Assembly (NCBI GenBank): GCA_002411515.1 | Contig: DHTF01000054.1 | Coordinates: 26,456 to 34,549 of the forward strand | DNA from: Proteiniphilum sp. UBA5267 | GTDB lineage: Bacteria > Bacteroidota > Bacteroidia > Bacteroidales > Dysgonomonadaceae | DNA: 8,094 nucleotides | Direction of reading: 5' to 3' | Shown here: positions 6,513 to 8,094 of the stretch, one piece after another | Layout of the letters: each line of letters opens with the position of its first letter | How positions within the stretch are numbered: the stretch's first letter is position 1 | Notes under the pieces: model-generated | The model's input: only the letters and a program-made list of their open reading frames with translations | The model's database searches: none | Told to the model about the DNA's origin: nothing | Position numbers and translations under genes: made by a program

Positions 6513-7127
6513 ATGAAACAACATCATTTATTGCAGGCCTGTATGAAGGTCGGATGCGTGGAAGCGGGATGCGACGAAGCAGGTCGGGGTTGTCTTGCTG
6601 GTCCCGTTTTTGCAGCTGCAGTGGTGCTACCCCCCGGTTTTTCCTGCGATGAACTGAACGACTCCAAACAGTTGACCGAAAAAAAGCGGGATGAAATGCG
6701 TTCGATCATCGAAAAAAATGCAGTGAGTTATGCTGTGGCATCCTGCTCTGCCGAAGAGATCGATGAAATGAATATCCTCTGGGCATCGGTCGAGGCGATG
6801 CACCGGGCACTGCGAAAGTTGCTGTTGCCACCGGCTCATATTCTGGTGGACGGAAACCGTTTCCGTCCCTTCGGGTCCATTCCGCATACCTGCGTGGTGA
6901 AAGGAGACGCCCTGTTCCAATCTATTGCTGCTGCATCTGTCCTGGCCAAGACCTATCGCGACGAATATATGCAGGAACTGCATGCGTTGTATCCCGGATA
7001 CGGGTGGGACTGCAACAAAGGTTATCCCACTGCGAAACACCGCCAGGCTATTCGGGAGCTCGGTAGCACGCCTGTGCACCGGAAAAGCTTCCAGCTGTTG
7101 GAACGTCAGCTGATGCTTGACTTCTGA
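6513..7127 (+). CDS. rnhB: Ribonuclease HII
   Basis: RNase HII cuts RNA in RNA-DNA hybrids and starts removal of single ribonucleotides misincorporated in DNA, in the cytoplasm. The 204 residues are a normal length. Visible motifs are CDEAGRGCLAGPV (D21, E22), NDSKQL (49-54), ILVDGNRF (D113), VKGD (129-132) and the ASVLAKTYRD segment (D150). D21, E22, D113 and D150 are the presumed metal-binding residues. The motif KGYPTAKHRQAI and the STPVHRKSF segment complete the C-terminus. There is no export signal, unlike the two preceding genes. The start is four bases after the phosphoesterase stop, so the gene is part of that operon. A second Met at residue 11 (6543) is a possible start, but the tight spacing favours 6513. 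A purine-rich GGGGAG at 6497-6502 could help ribosome binding but is rather far from the start. Confidence 0.96.
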   Translation: MKQHHLLQACMKVGCVEAGCDEAGRGCLAGPVFAAAVVLPPGFSCDELNDSKQLTEKKRDEMRSIIEKNAVSYAVASCSAEEIDEMNILWASVEAMHRALRKLLLPPAHILVDGNRFRPFGSIPHTCVVKGDALFQSIAAASVLAKTYRDEYMQELHALYPGYGWDCNKGYPTAKHRQAIRELGSTPVHRKSFQLLERQLMLDF

Positions 7128-7143
7128 CGCCTATCTATTTTTT
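7104..7143 (+). terminator. Possible weak terminator overlapping the rnhB stop codon
   Basis: CGTCAG (7104-7109) and CTGACG (7124-7129) pair perfectly with a 14-base loop, and the right arm includes the rnhB stop codon. Six T follow at 7138-7143, but eight bases separate stem and T-tract, more than usual. If real it would end the three-gene transcript inside the tex coding region. This is the only terminator-like structure seen between the converging genes. Confidence 0.3.
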
Positions 7144-8094
7144 CAGGGAGAGCGCGATGCGTTTCCTTTCCATATCGATCGACAACACCGTTACTTCCAC
7201 ATGTTGATGGAGCGATACCACCTCCGTCGGATTAGAGACAAATCGGTCGGCCAACTCCGAGATGTGTACCAGTCCGTTTTCCTTGATACCGATGTCTACA
7301 AAACAACCGAAGTTTGTGATGTTGGTGACGATGCCTGGTAGCTTCATTCCCTCTTTCAAATCCTGGATGGTGCGGATGTTTTGGTCAAATTCCAGTACTT
7401 GCACTGTGGTGCGCGGATCGCGCCCCGGTTTCTCCAGCTCCTGCAAGATGTCGGTCAATGTCTCCATGCCTGCTTCTTCGGTTATGTAGTTATTTATGTC
7501 GATCGCAGCGATCAGTGGTTTGTTCCGAATCAGCTCTTTAACGGAGCAATGCATCTCGTGGGCCATTTTCTCCACGATGGGATAACTCTCCGGGTGCACC
7601 GCCGAGTTATCCAGTGGATTCTCTGCATCTGTAATTCGCAGGAAACCGGCACACTGCTCAAATGCTTTTGCTCCCAGTCGGGGTACTTTTTTCAGTTCTT
7701 TCCGTGAACGGAATGGACCGTTCTCAGTACGCCAGGTCACAATATTTTGTGCCAGCGAATCCCCCAGTCCCGATACATAAGTGAGCAGATACCGGCTTGC
7801 AGTGTTGAGATTCACACCCACCAGGTTCACGCAGCTTTCTACGGTCTGGTCGAGAGAATGTTTCAGCTTTGCCTGATCCACATCATGCTGATATTGACCT
7901 ACACCGATCGACTTGGGATCAATCTTCACCAGCTCAGCAAGTGGGTCGCTCAGTCGCCGGCCGATAGAAACAGCGCCACGCACTGTCACGTCATACTCAG
8001 GAAACTCCTCCCTTGCTATTTTGGAGGCCGAATAGATCGATGCCCCGTTCTCGCTTACCACAAAGACCTTTACTTCCTTCTCATAGCGCAGGTT
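7135..8094 (-). CDS. tex: Tex (YhgF) family RNA-binding transcription accessory protein, C-terminal part
   Basis: The frame is open on the minus strand from the window edge (8094) to TAG at 7137-7135, giving 319 residues of a protein normally over 700 long; its N-terminal half and start are outside. Visible order: the end of the YqgF-like nuclease-fold domain (NLRYEKEV, YSASKIAREEFPEYDVTVRG, SIGRRLSDPLAELVKIDPKS, GVGQYQHDV), a helix-hairpin-helix segment at fragment residues about 90-155 (LNTASRYLLTYVSGLG, GPFRSRKEL, VPRLGAKAFEQCAGFLRI), a helical stretch, and an S1 RNA-binding domain at about 249-318 (GIVTNITNFGCFVDIG, GLVHISEL). Tex is a cytoplasmic nucleic-acid-binding protein linked to transcription. 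The protein stops straight after the S1 domain, without the extra tail found in some proteobacterial Tex proteins. A GTG at 8061 is internal, not the start. It converges on rnhB with seven bases between the stops. Confidence 0.95.
   Translation of the reverse strand, partial: NLRYEKEVKVFVVSENGASIYSASKIAREEFPEYDVTVRGAVSIGRRLSDPLAELVKIDPKSIGVGQYQHDVDQAKLKHSLDQTVESCVNLVGVNLNTASRYLLTYVSGLGDSLAQNIVTWRTENGPFRSRKELKKVPRLGAKAFEQCAGFLRITDAENPLDNSAVHPESYPIVEKMAHEMHCSVKELIRNKPLIAAIDINNYITEEAGMETLTDILQELEKPGRDPRTTVQVLEFDQNIRTIQDLKEGMKLPGIVTNITNFGCFVDIGIKENGLVHISELADRFVSNPTEVVSLHQHVEVTVLSIDMERKRIALSLKK

Noticed and set aside
7089..7103. Small hairpin TTCCA/TGGAA within the rnhB 3' end
   Set aside because: A five-base stem inside coding sequence with no T-tract on either strand; probably chance.

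Overview
The window looks like ordinary chromosomal DNA from a member of the Bacteroidota, most likely order Bacteroidales. The basis is the protein character (Bacteroidota-style DnaA, a MlaD family protein ending in the NPERY-type tail, an amidase with a C-terminal SPOR-like domain), the lack of convincing Shine-Dalgarno sequences before most starts, and two exact matches to the Bacteroidota -7 promoter element TAnnTTTG. A family such as Dysgonomonadaceae or Porphyromonadaceae is plausible, but that is a guess from overall resemblance.

Layout. Positions 1-297 hold the 3' end of a TlpA-like thioredoxin gene, cut by the window edge exactly at the second cysteine of its CxxC site, followed by a strong Rho-independent terminator. 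Positions 396-2397 form a two-gene envelope operon: a secreted zinc N-acetylmuramoyl-L-alanine amidase and a membrane-anchored MCE/MlaD protein. A 358-base non-coding stretch (2398-2755) follows. It contains a long imperfect inverted repeat with two smaller palindromes inside it, then a run of AT-rich 10-12 base direct repeats, and leads into dnaA (2756-4159), the replication initiator.

Positions 4296-7127 form a tight three-gene operon: a secreted endonuclease I family nuclease, a secreted calcineurin-like metallophosphoesterase that overlaps it by ATGA, and rnhB (RNase HII) four bases further on. The first two could act together outside the cytoplasm on nucleic acids or their phosphate products. 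RNase HII is a cytoplasmic housekeeping enzyme and seems to share only the transcript. The minus strand from 8094 to 7135 carries the C-terminal part of Tex, converging on rnhB with only seven bases between the stop codons.

All complete genes appear intact, with recognisable catalytic residues and no frameshifts. I see no mobile element, CRISPR array, tRNA, rRNA or defence system, and no convincing undescribed system. The most interesting material is the structured region upstream of dnaA, two unusual residues at conserved DnaA positions, and the nuclease-phosphoesterase-rnhB operon.
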